The notes under the pieces are model-generated. The model searched no databases and was not told where the DNA came from. It saw only the letters and a program-made list of their open reading frames with translations. This document shows positions 35,672-45,407 of a DNA stretch of 64,000 bases, in pieces. Numbering within the stretch: position 1 is the stretch's first letter; each line of letters opens with the position of its first letter. The DNA comes from Desulfobulbus propionicus. Its GTDB lineage: Bacteria > Desulfobacterota > Desulfobulbia > Desulfobulbales > Desulfobulbaceae. A program made the position numbers and the translations under genes. The DNA lies in NCBI GenBank assembly GCA_002748735.1, contig PDTC01000011.1:62001-126000 (forward strand), in the 5' to 3' direction.

Positions 35672-36727
35672 ATGAACATCTCCCCTCCCGACACCATTCT
35701 CTCCGCCGAAGAGGCCCGTACCCTGCTTGAGGACCGCTTCAACCTCGACCTGACAGAGGCCTTCCAGGTGACGGCCACCTACCCCTGCCGGATCAGTTCC
35801 TACTATCTCGAGCTCATCGACGAGCCCGGCGACCCTGTGTGGCGGCAGGCCGTCCCTGACCTGCGCGAACTCAACGATCCGCAGGGACTTATCGATCCCC
35901 TGGATGAAGAAAATTTGAGCCCTGTACCCAACCTGGTGCACAAATATCCAGACCGGGCACTCTTTCTAATCGCCTCGCGCTGCCCTGTCTACTGCCGGTT
36001 CTGTACCCGTAAACGCAAGGTAGGCACAGACCAGATGGTGATCAATGAAGCCACGATAACCAACGGTCTCTATTACCTGCAGCAGACTCCTGCCATCACC
36101 GATGTCCTCCTCTCAGGGGGCGATCCCCTGCTCCTGCCTCCGGAGTTCCTCGAATATATTCTCGCCCGGTTGCGAAACATCCGCTCTGTGGAAACGATCC
36201 GTATCGGCACCCGGGTTCCATGTACCCTGCCCCAACGGGTCACTCCCGGGCTGGCAGCAATGCTTGGCCGTTACCATCCCCTTTTCATCAATACCCATTT
36301 CAACCATCCACGCGAACTCACCGAAGCAGCAGCCCAGGCCTGCGGTCTACTCGCTGATGCCGGGATCCCGCTGGGCTGTCAGACCGTCCTCTTACGAGGA
36401 GTCAACGATCATGCCCCAACCCTGGCGGCCCTCTTCAAAGGACTGCTTCGGCTGCGGGTGCGCCCCTATTACCTGTTCCAGGCCGATCAGACCCGAGGGA
36501 CCTCGCACTTCCGCACCACCGTCGACCACGGTCTGGCAATTATGCGCGAGCTTATCGGTCCGGTCACAGGTATGGCGATTCCCACCTATGCCCTGGATGC
36601 TCCGGGTGGTGGTGGCAAGATTCCCTTGACCCCAGAGTACATTACCGACAGTGGCTCCCCCCTGCTCTTCAACACCTATCAGGGCAGGCCGTGCCGCTAT
36701 CCCAATACCCTGGATGATCTCCCCTAA
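35672..36727 (+). CDS. KamA-family radical SAM protein (lysine 2,3-aminomutase-like)
   Basis: 351 residues from the ATG at 35672 behind AAGGAG; a longer frame from 35624 lacks such a site. Radical SAM cluster CPVYCRFCTRKRKVG, LLSGGDPLLLP, and the PLP-lysine segment YALDAPGGGGKIPL. Family enzymes use a 4Fe-4S cluster, SAM and PLP to move an amino group on lysine or glutamate, or to make beta-lysine for EF-P (EpmB). It is shorter than clostridial KamA (about 416) and nearer EpmB in size, but no EF-P or EpmA gene is adjacent, so the substrate stays open. Diverges from dctB. Confidence 0.88.
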   Translation: MNISPPDTILSAEEARTLLEDRFNLDLTEAFQVTATYPCRISSYYLELIDEPGDPVWRQAVPDLRELNDPQGLIDPLDEENLSPVPNLVHKYPDRALFLIASRCPVYCRFCTRKRKVGTDQMVINEATITNGLYYLQQTPAITDVLLSGGDPLLLPPEFLEYILARLRNIRSVETIRIGTRVPCTLPQRVTPGLAAMLGRYHPLFINTHFNHPRELTEAAAQACGLLADAGIPLGCQTVLLRGVNDHAPTLAALFKGLLRLRVRPYYLFQADQTRGTSHFRTTVDHGLAIMRELIGPVTGMAIPTYALDAPGGGGKIPLTPEYITDSGSPLLFNTYQGRPCRYPNTLDDLP

Positions 36728-36750
36728 CCATTACCACCGGCAATGGTTTT
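36726..36750 (+). terminator. Probable terminator after the KamA-family gene
   Basis: AACCATT (36726-36732), 9-base loop, AATGGTT (36742-36748), running into a short T-tract, directly after the stop. Confidence 0.45.
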
Positions 36751-36882
36751 ACTTGAATAACAGGCAAGGAACTGTCTATTATAAACAAAGAGCGCAACCG
36801 GACAGCGTCATGCACAACAGCAAGAAAAAAAAATGGTTTACCTTCTAACTTCCAGATATTCTCCCCACTTCCTTCTGCACCG

Positions 36883-37806
36883 TTGACCAGTACTCCTTAC
36901 AGAAACGCCTCTTCCTGGCAAGGGCTGTTGCTCACCCTGTCGGCCTGCCTGCTGTGGGGAATACTGCCCCTTTACTGGAAGCAGCTCCTTGCGGTTCCAG
37001 CTCTGGAGATCACCTGTCACCGCGTGCTGTGGTGTCTGCTGATCACCTCCGTACTGTTGCTACCGGGCGGTAAACTCTCCCTACTGCTCCGATCCCTGTG
37101 CTCACCTCCTCTCTTGCTGCGCACCCTCTGTACGTCCACCCTTTTAGGGGCTAACTGGCTAACCTATGTCTGGGCGGTCAATGCCGATCATGTGGTCGAG
37201 GCCAGCCTCGGATATTTCATCAATCCGCTGGTCACGGTGCTGCTGGGCGTGCTTGTCCTCAAAGAGCAGATACGGCCCGGCCAGTGGTTTGCCATGGTTC
37301 TGGCTCTCTGTGGCGTACTCTGTCTCACCTTTGCCTACGGCAGATTTCCCTGGATCGCCCTCTGCCTGGCCCTCTCTTTTTCCAGCTACAGTTTACTGCG
37401 TAAAACCGCAGCCCTGCAATCTCTGGAGGGCTTGTTTCTCGACATGCTCATACTGGCGTTGCCTGGCGGTCTGATGATCGCGGCCCTGGCCACCAGGGGC
37501 TGCAGCCATTTCCTCGCCGGAGACTTCTGGCAACCATTTCTGCTTGCCGGTACAGGGCTGATCACTGCTTTACCACTGCTGCTCTTTGTCGCCGGCACCC
37601 AACGTCTCGCCCTCTCCCTGGTTGGCATGCTCCAGTATGTGGCTCCTACCCTGCAGCTGTTTATCGGCGTTTTCATCTATGCAGAGCCCTTTCCGGCAAG
37701 CCGGCTTATGGGGTTCTCCCTGATATGGGTAGCACTTGCCCTGTTCACAGGTGAATCATTGCGCCATGATCCAGAGTTTCACCCGATAAACAAAGAAAAG
37801 GGATGA
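36883..37806 (+). CDS. EamA/RarD-type drug/metabolite permease
   Basis: 307 residues with about ten membrane helices. The opening LSACLLWGILPLYWKQLLAV is close to RarD, as are ANWLTYVWAVNADHVVEASL, GYFINPLVTVLLGVLVLKEQ and GTQRLALSLVGMLQYVAPTL. DMT-superfamily exporter of unknown substrate in the inner membrane. The start is uncertain: the first in-frame start is a TTG at 36883 without a ribosome site, and another TTG at 36928 follows a weak AAGGGC. Confidence 0.85.
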   Translation: MTSTPYRNASSWQGLLLTLSACLLWGILPLYWKQLLAVPALEITCHRVLWCLLITSVLLLPGGKLSLLLRSLCSPPLLLRTLCTSTLLGANWLTYVWAVNADHVVEASLGYFINPLVTVLLGVLVLKEQIRPGQWFAMVLALCGVLCLTFAYGRFPWIALCLALSFSSYSLLRKTAALQSLEGLFLDMLILALPGGLMIAALATRGCSHFLAGDFWQPFLLAGTGLITALPLLLFVAGTQRLALSLVGMLQYVAPTLQLFIGVFIYAEPFPASRLMGFSLIWVALALFTGESLRHDPEFHPINKEKG

Positions 37807-37981
37807 AGCAGCCACGACCTGCTTTTTGCCACAGTTCTCCTTGAATCTTCTTTGCCACTGGCGTATTCTAGCTCCTTGTATGTTTTGTCAGCGACGACCG
37901 GATACCCTGTGAATCCTTGGCGTCCTTCGGGCTGACATCACCCAGAAAACCGGCCGGAACCGGCCCCAGCCAAGAGATTGC

Positions 37982-40453
37982 ATGTTCCTCAAAGATCATA
38001 ACAAGACAGCCATACGACACAGCCAGGGAGCGATCAGCTACCGCCAGCTCATTAGGTCGGCGTGGGGATACGCCAGCCTCCTTCCGGACCACCTGAAACG
38101 GGTAGCCATTTTCTCGGAAAATCGTCCTGAATGGATTTTTGCACATTACGCCAACTGGGCGCGAAGAGCGGTCACCGTGCCCGTCGATTTTCTCAGTACG
38201 GCCGAGGAGGTAGCCCATGTGCTTGCCGACTGTACCCCTGAGGTGGTCTTCTGTTCGGCGCAACGATTACCGGTGCTGCAAGCCGCCCTCGCAACCATTG
38301 CCCACCAGCCTGCCATCCTGATCTTTGAAGAAATCGGCGAGGTGGAAGCTGCCCCACAACCCTTTCCTGAGCCGGCACAAGACGAAACTGCACTGATCAT
38401 CTACACCTCAGGCACCACAGGTGCACCCAAGGGGGTTATGCTCAGCTACCGTAACCTCCTCGCCAATATCGAGGCGGTTTCCCAGGAAGTCCCTATTTAC
38501 AACTCCGAAGAACGTTCCCTGGTGCTGTTACCCCTGCATCACATCTTTCCCCTGATGGGCACGGTGATTGCCCCCATTTATACTGGCGGCACCATTGCCA
38601 TCTGCCCCTCCATGGGGGCAGAGGATATCCTGACGACCCTCCAGGAAAATGCCATCACGGTAATCATCGGTGTACCCCGGTTATGGAAGACGATTGCCGC
38701 CGGCATCATGAGCAAGATCAAGGCCAGCAAGCTTGCCACCCTGCTCTATTTTGCCGCTGAAAAGGTGCAGTCAAAGCACCTTTCCAGAATATTGTTTGCC
38801 TCGGTACACCGCCGGTTTGGAGGTGCGGTCAGATTCATGATCAGCGGTGGTGCAGCCCTGGATCTGGAGGTAGGACGTCAGTTAACCACCCTCGGCTTTG
38901 AGGTCCTGGAAGGATTTGGTACGACCGAAACCGCGCCGATGATCAGCTTCACTCGTCCCGGCAAGGTCCACATCGGCTCGGCCGGCGGCCTGCTCACCGG
39001 TATCGACGTGCGCTTTGACGATGATGAACTTCTGGTCCGCGGCAACAATGTCATGCAGGGGTATCTCAACCGTCCCGAAGAGACGGCCGAGGCCCTTAAA
39101 GACGGCTGGTTCCACACCGGTGACCTGGGCTATCTGGATGACCAGCAGCGTCTGTTCATTACCGGCCGCAAAAAAGAGCTGCTGGTCCTCTCCAATGGCA
39201 AGAACATCAACCCGGCGGAACTCGAGAATGGACTGGAGGCGATCACCCCCTACATCAACGAAGTGGGGGTCTTTGTCGACAACGACATTCTCCAGGCAGT
39301 CATCCGCCCCAATCTTGCCCGGATGCGTGAGGACAGTATCACTGACATTGAAGACTATTTCCGCTGGAAGGTACTGGCCCCCTTTAACCAGGCCGTAAGC
39401 CCCTACAAAAAAATCTTGCAGTTCACGCTGGTTGATGAAGAGCTGCCCAGAACCAGGCTGGCCAAGATCAAGCGCTTCCTCTTGCCCCAGATGGTCTCCC
39501 GGGAGCAGGATATCCGCAACTATGCAGAGCCGCCCACCTTTGAAGAGTACCTCATTATCAAACAGTTTATCGAAGACCTGACCAGCCGGACCGTCCACCC
39601 CGATGACCACCTGGAGATCGATATCGCCATGGACAGTCTCGACAAGATCGGCCTGTTGGAGTTTCTTAACAACACCTTTGGCGTCGAAATCGGTGAAGAA
39701 GGACTGTTTACCCACCAGACCGTGCGCAGGCTCAGCGACTTTGTCCGAGAAAAAAAGGAACGCATTTCCGTGGAAATGATCAACTGGCGTGATATTCTCA
39801 GGGAAAAAACCGAGTTCAAACTGCCAGAGACCCGTTTTACAACGACACTCTTCAAGAATATGGCCAATGCCTTCCTGAACGTCTATTTCCGCTTCAAAAG
39901 TGAGGGCCGGGAAAATCTCCCCAAGACTCCCTGCATCATCGCTCCCAACCACCAGAGCTTTGTCGATGCCCTGCTGGTGGCCTCCCAGCTCAAAGACCAC
40001 ATCATGAAGAACACCTACTTCTATGCCAAAAAGAAGCACGTGAAAAACCGGTTTCTCAGTTACCTGGCCAATCGTAACAATGTGGTGATCATGGATATCA
40101 ACACCGATGTCAAGGAGTCCATTCAGAAACTGGCAACACTCCTCAGCAACGGCAAAAACGTCATGATCTTTCCTGAAGGTACACGCAGCAGCGACGGCCG
40201 CCTCGGCGACTTCAAAAAAAGTTTTGCCATCCTCGCCAAGGAGATGAATGTACCGGTGGTGCCGGTGACCATTAAAGGTGCCTTTGAGGCCATGCCCACG
40301 GGCCGCCTCATTCCCAGGCCTTTCAAGAAAATTCGCGTGACCTTCCAGCAACCGGTGTTTCCTGAAGGCCACACGTACGAGAGTCTCAAGGATCAGGTAC
40401 GCCAGCATATCGAGGAGTGCCTGGAATCTACACTTTCGAGAAAACCGGCCTGA
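37982..40453 (+). CDS. AMP-ligase / acyl-carrier / PlsC acyltransferase fusion (Aas-like)
   Basis: 823 residues in three parts. Residues 1-510: AMP-binding acyl ligase (IIYTSGTTGAPKGVMLSY, GFGTTETAPM, WFHTGDLGYLD, ITGRKKELLVLSNGKNI). About 530-595: carrier-like domain with a phosphopantetheine-type serine (IDIAMDSLDKIGLLEF). About 630-823: PlsC domain with NHQSFVDALL (Hx4D) and FPEGTRSSDGRLGDFKKS. E. coli Aas has acyltransferase then ligase and no carrier, so the order here is reversed and a carrier is built in. It probably activates fatty acids and acylates a lysophospholipid or other acceptor. No clear ribosome site. Confidence 0.88.
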   Translation: MFLKDHNKTAIRHSQGAISYRQLIRSAWGYASLLPDHLKRVAIFSENRPEWIFAHYANWARRAVTVPVDFLSTAEEVAHVLADCTPEVVFCSAQRLPVLQAALATIAHQPAILIFEEIGEVEAAPQPFPEPAQDETALIIYTSGTTGAPKGVMLSYRNLLANIEAVSQEVPIYNSEERSLVLLPLHHIFPLMGTVIAPIYTGGTIAICPSMGAEDILTTLQENAITVIIGVPRLWKTIAAGIMSKIKASKLATLLYFAAEKVQSKHLSRILFASVHRRFGGAVRFMISGGAALDLEVGRQLTTLGFEVLEGFGTTETAPMISFTRPGKVHIGSAGGLLTGIDVRFDDDELLVRGNNVMQGYLNRPEETAEALKDGWFHTGDLGYLDDQQRLFITGRKKELLVLSNGKNINPAELENGLEAITPYINEVGVFVDNDILQAVIRPNLARMREDSITDIEDYFRWKVLAPFNQAVSPYKKILQFTLVDEELPRTRLAKIKRFLLPQMVSREQDIRNYAEPPTFEEYLIIKQFIEDLTSRTVHPDDHLEIDIAMDSLDKIGLLEFLNNTFGVEIGEEGLFTHQTVRRLSDFVREKKERISVEMINWRDILREKTEFKLPETRFTTTLFKNMANAFLNVYFRFKSEGRENLPKTPCIIAPNHQSFVDALLVASQLKDHIMKNTYFYAKKKHVKNRFLSYLANRNNVVIMDINTDVKESIQKLATLLSNGKNVMIFPEGTRSSDGRLGDFKKSFAILAKEMNVPVVPVTIKGAFEAMPTGRLIPRPFKKIRVTFQQPVFPEGHTYESLKDQVRQHIEECLESTLSRKPA

Positions 40454-40470
40454 GGCTTTTTGCAAACACT

Positions 40471-40503
40471 CCCGAACCGCACCTCTGACGAGGCAGGTTC
40501 GGG
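40471..40503 (+). other. Hairpin between the ligase fusion and ppnN
   Basis: Nested stem CCCGAACC (40471-40478) / GGTTCGGG (40496-40503) enclosing CCTC-TGAC-GAGG (40482-40493). No T-run follows, so it may be a processing or stability element and not a terminator. Confidence 0.5.
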
Positions 40504-40539
40504 CTCCAGCGATCCATCAACCTGCCTAGTGGCTTTGCC

Positions 40540-41919
40540 ATGCACACGACCATCCCCACCTGCGACGCTGTCATCGAACCTGAACGCCACCTCAAGGTAC
40601 TCTCGAGAAATGAGGTAGCCAAACTCCACGATACCACCTGCGGCGGTCTGTACCAGATCTTTCGCAGCTGTTCGTTGGCGGTCCTCAATAACGGCGACCA
40701 CCTCGACGACGGCAAGGAACTGCTTGCCAGATATCAGAACTTTGACATCAGACTTATTCAGGAAGAGGGCGGTATCAGGCTGCAACTCTGCGGTGCCCCG
40801 GAAAATGCCTTTGTCGACGGTGTCATGATCAAGGGCATCAGGGAGCACCTGTTCTCGGTCCTCAGGGATGTGGTCTTCATTAACGGCGAGCTGCACAACA
40901 GTACCCGCTTTGACCTCCAGAGCAGCGACGGGATCACCGACGCGGTCTTTCATATCCTGCGCAATGCCAACGTGCTCCGGCCGGGTGCCGGCACCAACCT
41001 GGCGGTCTGCTGGGGTGGCCACGCCATCAATCAGGAGGAATACGACTACTCCAAGGAGGTTGGCTACGAGCTTGGCCTGCGCGGCATGGACATCTGCACG
41101 GGATGTGGCCCCGGTGCCATGAAGGGGCCGATGAAGGGAGCCGCTGTCGGCCACGCCAAGCAGCGCAACTACACCGGGCAATACCTGGGAATTACCGAAC
41201 CTGGAATTATCGCCGCAGAATCACCCAACCCGATTGTCAACGATCTGGTCATCATGCCAGACATCGAGAAACGGCTGGAGGCCTTTGTCCGTTCCGGTCA
41301 TGCTGTTGTCGTCTTTCCCGGCGGTGCCGGCACCCTTGAGGAAATTCTCTACCTGCTTTCTATCCTGCTGACTCCGGAAAATGCCCGCATCCCCTTTCCC
41401 CTGATATTTTCCGGGCCACGCAGTGCCGAAGCCTACTTCACCGGGGTCAACGAATTCATCGGCGAAACCTTGGGCATAGAGGCACAGCAAAAATACCGGA
41501 TCATCCTTGATGATCCGGCAACTGTGGCCCGCGAAGTCGTGAACGGGCGCGACAAGGTCCATAACTTTCGCCGCGAGCACGGTGATGCCTTTTACTTCAA
41601 CTGGCTGCTCCATATCCGCCACGACCTGCAGCAACCCTTTGCCGCGACCCACGAGGACATGCGCAACCTGCATCTTTACCGGGATCAGCCCCCTGATCTC
41701 CTTGCCGCAACCCTGCGCAAGGCCTTCTCTGGGATTGTCTCCGGCAACGTCAAGGAGAGCGGCATCAGCCGTATAGAAAAACACGGACTGTTTGAACTCC
41801 ATGGGGAGGCAGCCATCATCGAGCCGCTGGAGACCCTGCTAGAGAGTTTCATCAGCCAGCAGCGCATGCGTCTGCCCGGTACCGAGTACGTTCCCTGCTA
41901 CACCCTGGTGCGTGGGTAG
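40540..41919 (+). CDS. ppnN: Nucleotide 5'-monophosphate nucleosidase PpnN (LOG family)
   Basis: 459 residues, the length of E. coli PpnN (YgdH). Residues about 150-330 hold the LOG/Rossmann domain: GTNLAVCWGGHAINQEEYDY, GCGPGAMKGPMKGA and the signature FPGGAGTLEEI. N- and C-terminal extensions typical of PpnN flank it. PpnN splits NMPs into base and ribose-5-phosphate and is activated by (p)ppGpp in E. coli. It follows the ligase fusion by 86 bp on the same strand, with a hairpin between. Confidence 0.92.
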   Translation: MHTTIPTCDAVIEPERHLKVLSRNEVAKLHDTTCGGLYQIFRSCSLAVLNNGDHLDDGKELLARYQNFDIRLIQEEGGIRLQLCGAPENAFVDGVMIKGIREHLFSVLRDVVFINGELHNSTRFDLQSSDGITDAVFHILRNANVLRPGAGTNLAVCWGGHAINQEEYDYSKEVGYELGLRGMDICTGCGPGAMKGPMKGAAVGHAKQRNYTGQYLGITEPGIIAAESPNPIVNDLVIMPDIEKRLEAFVRSGHAVVVFPGGAGTLEEILYLLSILLTPENARIPFPLIFSGPRSAEAYFTGVNEFIGETLGIEAQQKYRIILDDPATVAREVVNGRDKVHNFRREHGDAFYFNWLLHIRHDLQQPFAATHEDMRNLHLYRDQPPDLLAATLRKAFSGIVSGNVKESGISRIEKHGLFELHGEAAIIEPLETLLESFISQQRMRLPGTEYVPCYTLVRG

Positions 41920-42015
41920 ACCAAGCTGCTCAACAGAAAACCGCAACATACGAACCCGGGTTGTGTGTAAAAACCACACCCTTCTCACCCCTCAGAACAC
42001 ATGGAGGCACAGAAT

Positions 42016-42603
42016 ATGGCTGCGAAAAAGATTTGTCTGCTCGTTGGTGATTTTGTTGAAGATTACGAGGCAATGGTCCCCTACCAGATGCTCCTCATGG
42101 TTGGGCATCAGGTGGATACGGTCTGCCCGGATAAAAAGGCAGGTGATACGGTAAAGACGGCGATCCACGACTTCGAAGGTGATCAGACCTACACCGAAAA
42201 ACCTGGCCATAACTTTGCCATAACCGCAGATTTCGCCTCAGTAACAGCTGACCAGTACGATGCCCTGGTCATTCCAGGTGGACGCGCCCCTGAATACATC
42301 AGGCTCAATCCAGCTGTCATTGCCCTGGTTCAGGCAATGAACGCTGCCAACAAGCCCATAGCCGCAGTCTGCCATGGCCAACAGGTGCTGGTCGCCGCCG
42401 GTATCGTTAACGGCAAAACCTGCACCGCCTACCCGGCGGTCAAACCGGACATCGAAGGCGCCGGCGGTACCTGGTGCGAGGTGAATGAGACCTTCAGTAA
42501 CGCCCACGTGGACGGTAACCTGGTTACAGGCCCGGCCTGGCCGGCTCATCCGGAATGGATCCGCAAGTTCCTTGAGCTGCTGGGGACAACCATCGAGCCC
42601 TGA
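42016..42603 (+). CDS. DJ-1/PfpI family protein
   Basis: 195 residues from the ATG at 42016; GGAGG at 42003-42007 serves it, so an ATG at 42001 is not the start. DJ-1 fold with KKICLLVGDFVEDYEAMVPY, ALVIPGGRAPEYIRL and the nucleophile elbow AAVCHGQQVLVAAG (Cys followed by His). Members are chaperones, deglycase-like or glyoxalase-like proteins, or amidases; which applies here is unknown. Followed by a strong terminator. Confidence 0.9.
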   Translation: MAAKKICLLVGDFVEDYEAMVPYQMLLMVGHQVDTVCPDKKAGDTVKTAIHDFEGDQTYTEKPGHNFAITADFASVTADQYDALVIPGGRAPEYIRLNPAVIALVQAMNAANKPIAAVCHGQQVLVAAGIVNGKTCTAYPAVKPDIEGAGGTWCEVNETFSNAHVDGNLVTGPAWPAHPEWIRKFLELLGTTIEP

Positions 42604-42678
42604 TACCAACAGCTTCCCCACGCACACCACCGGGCGGCCCCACCAGGGTGGTGCCTCCTCCCACGTTAAACAGCAAAA

Positions 42679-42725
42679 CGCAGCCACACAGTGCTTTGTA
42701 TGAAGCGCCGTGTGGCTGCGTTTCT
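42679..42725 (+). terminator. Intrinsic terminator after the PfpI gene
   Basis: CGCAGCCACAC (42679-42689) pairs with GTGTGGCTGCG (42710-42720); further inner pairs bring the stem to about 17 bp with one mismatch, loop around TGTATG, then TTTCT. It also faces the converging nhaB gene. Confidence 0.85.
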
Positions 42726-42774
42726 CAAGGCAACAGCGAGCTGACGCCTACGCTTAACACATAACCACTTAGTA

Positions 42775-44397
42775 CTAAAGAAAAAAATAGGTGGCTAACA
42801 GGCCTGCCAGCGACATGGTAACGGTGTAGGGCAGCGCCAGTATGACCATGCGCCCGTAGCTGAGACGGATAACCGGAGCCAGCGCCGAGGTCAACAGAAA
42901 GAGAAAAGCGGCCTGGCCGTTGGGTGTGGCGACGCTGGGAATATTGGTGCCGGTGTTGATTGCCACTGCCAGCTTGTCAAACTGATCCATAATGGCCTTG
43001 GCCTGGGCGGCAGCCCCTGCTGGCAGAGTGGCAAGGACATCTGCCCTGTGCACGTGGGGATCAGTAAGCTTGTCCATGAGCTGGTCGCCGCTCATGCCGA
43101 TGCCCTGTATCTGTGCGAGTGCCTCGGTGATGTGCATCTTGGTCTCGGAGATGTATACCGTGGCCACGAAGACATTGTCCGAGATCATCGAGAGGATACC
43201 ATTGGCGATATAGTAGGCCGCCAGCTGCGCCTGCCCTTTTAGACTGAGCACATAGTTGATGACAGGTGCAAACAGGTGCTGGTCATGGATCACTGCGACA
43301 ATCGCAAAAAAGACGACCAAAAGGGCAGTAAACGGCAGGGCCTCCTCAAAGGCATGGCCCAGCTGATGTTCCTCGATAAAACCGTTAAACGAGGTCAAAA
43401 GGACGATAACCGACAGCCCTATGAGACCCACAGCAGCCAGATGGAGGGCCAGGGCAACAATCAGCCAGAGGCCCACCAGCCCCTGGACAATGAGCTTGGC
43501 ACGACCAGACGTGCCGCGCTTTTGCTCCATCTTCATCTCGGTTTCCAGCAGATGGGAGCGAATGTTCCCCGGCAGTTTGGCCCCGTACCCGACGAGCTTG
43601 TACCTCTCCACCAGGTAACAGGTCGCCAGGCCAACAACGAGTACCGGCATGGAAACAGGGGCGACCTTGACAAAGAAAGGAAGAAAATGCCAGCCCATCT
43701 CACTGGCGACAAGCAGATTCTGGGGCTCACCCACCAGGGTGCAGACCCCGCCCAGAGCTGTTCCGACAGCACCGTGCATCATGAGATTGCGGAGAAAGGC
43801 CCTGAACTGCTGTAACTCCTGACGCTGAACATCCTTGAGCGACTGATCATGGGTCAGGTCATGGGAGCCTTCCTTGTCGGCGCCGGAGGCATACCGATGG
43901 TAGACATCATAAAAACCATAAGCCACGGCGATAATGACAGCGGTGACGGTGAGCGCATCAAGAAAGGCGGAGAGGAAGGCGCCGAGAAAGCAGAACAGCA
44001 ACGAGATGGTGTATTTAGACTGAACGCGAACCAGGATGCGGGTAAAGGCGAACTGCAGGAAATCTTTCATGAAAAAAATACCTGCAACCATAAAGATCAA
44101 CAGAAGGATGACCTCAAAGTTGTTAAGGGCCTCATGGTACACCGACTCGGGGTGGGTCATACCAAGGGCCACTGCTTCCAGGGCGAGCAGGCCGCCAGCA
44201 GGAAGGGGGTAACATTTCAGCGCCATGGCAAGCGTAAAGATAAACTCGCCAATGAGTACCCAGCCGGTGACAAAGGGACCGGCAAAAATCAACAACAGAG
44301 GATTGATGATAAGAAAGTTGACAAGGATAAGCTTGTACCAATTAGGGGCATTGCCGAGAAAATTTCTGACAAAGGCTTCGGGTAATGTTCGCGCCAT
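42775..44397 (-). CDS. nhaB: Na+/H+ antiporter NhaB
   Basis: 540 residues, about twelve membrane helices, near the 513 of E. coli NhaB. The family start [60 protein letters not shown] and [20 protein letters not shown] are diagnostic. It exports Na+ in exchange for protons, which fits a marine or saline habitat and the Na+-coupled TRAP system in the same window. Monocistronic, diverging from the nitroreductase gene. Confidence 0.95.
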   Translation of the reverse strand: MARTLPEAFVRNFLGNAPNWYKLILVNFLIINPLLLIFAGPFVTGWVLIGEFIFTLAMALKCYPLPAGGLLALEAVALGMTHPESVYHEALNNFEVILLLIFMVAGIFFMKDFLQFAFTRILVRVQSKYTISLLFCFLGAFLSAFLDALTVTAVIIAVAYGFYDVYHRYASGADKEGSHDLTHDQSLKDVQRQELQQFRAFLRNLMMHGAVGTALGGVCTLVGEPQNLLVASEMGWHFLPFFVKVAPVSMPVLVVGLATCYLVERYKLVGYGAKLPGNIRSHLLETEMKMEQKRGTSGRAKLIVQGLVGLWLIVALALHLAAVGLIGLSVIVLLTSFNGFIEEHQLGHAFEEALPFTALLVVFFAIVAVIHDQHLFAPVINYVLSLKGQAQLAAYYIANGILSMISDNVFVATVYISETKMHITEALAQIQGIGMSGDQLMDKLTDPHVHRADVLATLPAGAAAQAKAIMDQFDKLAVAINTGTNIPSVATPNGQAAFLFLLTSALAPVIRLSYGRMVILALPYTVTMSLAGLLATYFFL

Positions 44398-44823
44398 CTG
44401 TTGACTCCTTTCCTGAAATTATTCACAAAACACACAACGCACTACCACGCCATGCCTCAACCAACACCTTGTGCTGAGACACGGATCGAAAAAATCCTGT
44501 TGCGACATACATCCTAGCCGGATCACCAGTGCTTGGCCCTTGTCGGTTACCGCTGATGGCAGCACAACGGCATGGATACGCTTTGCCGCAAGAGAAAAAG
44601 ATAGTAACAAAATTACTGCCTGGACAACCAGCAAAAAACCGCGAAGAAGAAAAAATATTGCCGAAAGAGGAACAGCTATGCCATTTTCAGGCTGCAATAT
44701 TTTTTCCTGGCAGCACAGGCAAGCACGGATATGGGGTAGGCTTTTTCCTTGTGCCATCTGCCAGTCACTGTACAGTACAAGCGGTACTGTCATCCTGCTG
44801 AGCCCTGTTCCAAGGAGGTTCTC
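44398..44823. other. Divergent regulatory region nhaB / nitroreductase with a 13-bp inverted repeat
   Basis: 426 bp without a supportable gene. A perfect 13-bp inverted repeat GAAAAAATATTGC (44649-44661) / GCAATATTTTTTC (44694-44706) has a 32-base spacer. It could be a paired operator or, transcribed, a long hairpin. Both promoters must lie here. Confidence 0.55.
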
Positions 44824-45354
44824 ATGCTCATAGAGCTGTTACGAAAACGCAGAAGCATCCGCACCTTTACTGCTCAACCGGTGGAGCAGGAAAAAATAGA
44901 CCTGCTCATCGAGGCGGCACTCCGCGCTCCCTCGTCAAGGAGCCTTCACCCCTTGGAGTTCGTGCTCGTTCGTGATGCCGCCAGCATCAGCGCTCTGGCT
45001 GCAGCCAAGACACACGGCTCAGCCTTCATGCAACATGCCCCTGTGGCCCTGGTGATCTGTGCGGATGCCACCGTAAGTGATGTCTGGGTGGAAGATGCCT
45101 CCATTGCCGCCCTGCTCGTGCATCTGGAAGCCGCTGATCTGGGACTCGGGAGCTGCTGGGTGCAAATCCGCAAGCGCCCCCATGATAACGACCTTTCCGC
45201 CGAGGCCTATGTTGCCAAACTCCTTGGCCTGCGTCAGGACCTGCGGGTGGAAGCGATAGTTGCCGTGGGCTATCCCGGCAACGAACCGCCAGGGCACTCC
45301 CCAGACAGCCTGCTCAGGGAACGGGTGAGCGTGTTTCCCCTCCAGGAAGACTAA
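44824..45354 (+). CDS. Nitroreductase family protein
   Basis: 176 residues from the ATG at 44824, eight bases after AAGGAGG. FMN-binding start LLRKRRSIRTFTAQPVEQEK, ALRAPSSRSLHPLEFVLVRD, and LEAADLGLGSCWVQIR. A short nitroreductase-fold flavoprotein that probably reduces a quinone, nitro compound or flavin with NAD(P)H; substrate unknown. Converges with tatD. Confidence 0.9.
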   Translation: MLIELLRKRRSIRTFTAQPVEQEKIDLLIEAALRAPSSRSLHPLEFVLVRDAASISALAAAKTHGSAFMQHAPVALVICADATVSDVWVEDASIAALLVHLEAADLGLGSCWVQIRKRPHDNDLSAEAYVAKLLGLRQDLRVEAIVAVGYPGNEPPGHSPDSLLRERVSVFPLQED

Positions 45355-45407
45355 GGCACCTCTGCTTCCACCCCTGGAAGGTGGCAGGGCCAGGGTGAGA
45401 TCCCGGA

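Noticed and set aside
37917-37932. GG-N10-GC spacing (TTGGCGTCCTTCGGGC) upstream of the ligase fusion
   Set aside because: The -12 half is CGGGC, not TTGC, and no sigma-54 activator is next to it; spacing alone is not enough.
38882-40465. A 527-codon minus-strand frame antisense to the ligase fusion
   Set aside because: The plus-strand frame has full AMP-ligase and PlsC motifs; the antisense frame has no recognisable domain and reflects GC-rich codon bias.
44419-44793. A 124-codon minus-strand frame between nhaB and the nitroreductase gene
   Set aside because: No family resemblance, no ribosome site, and it spans the divergent promoter region.
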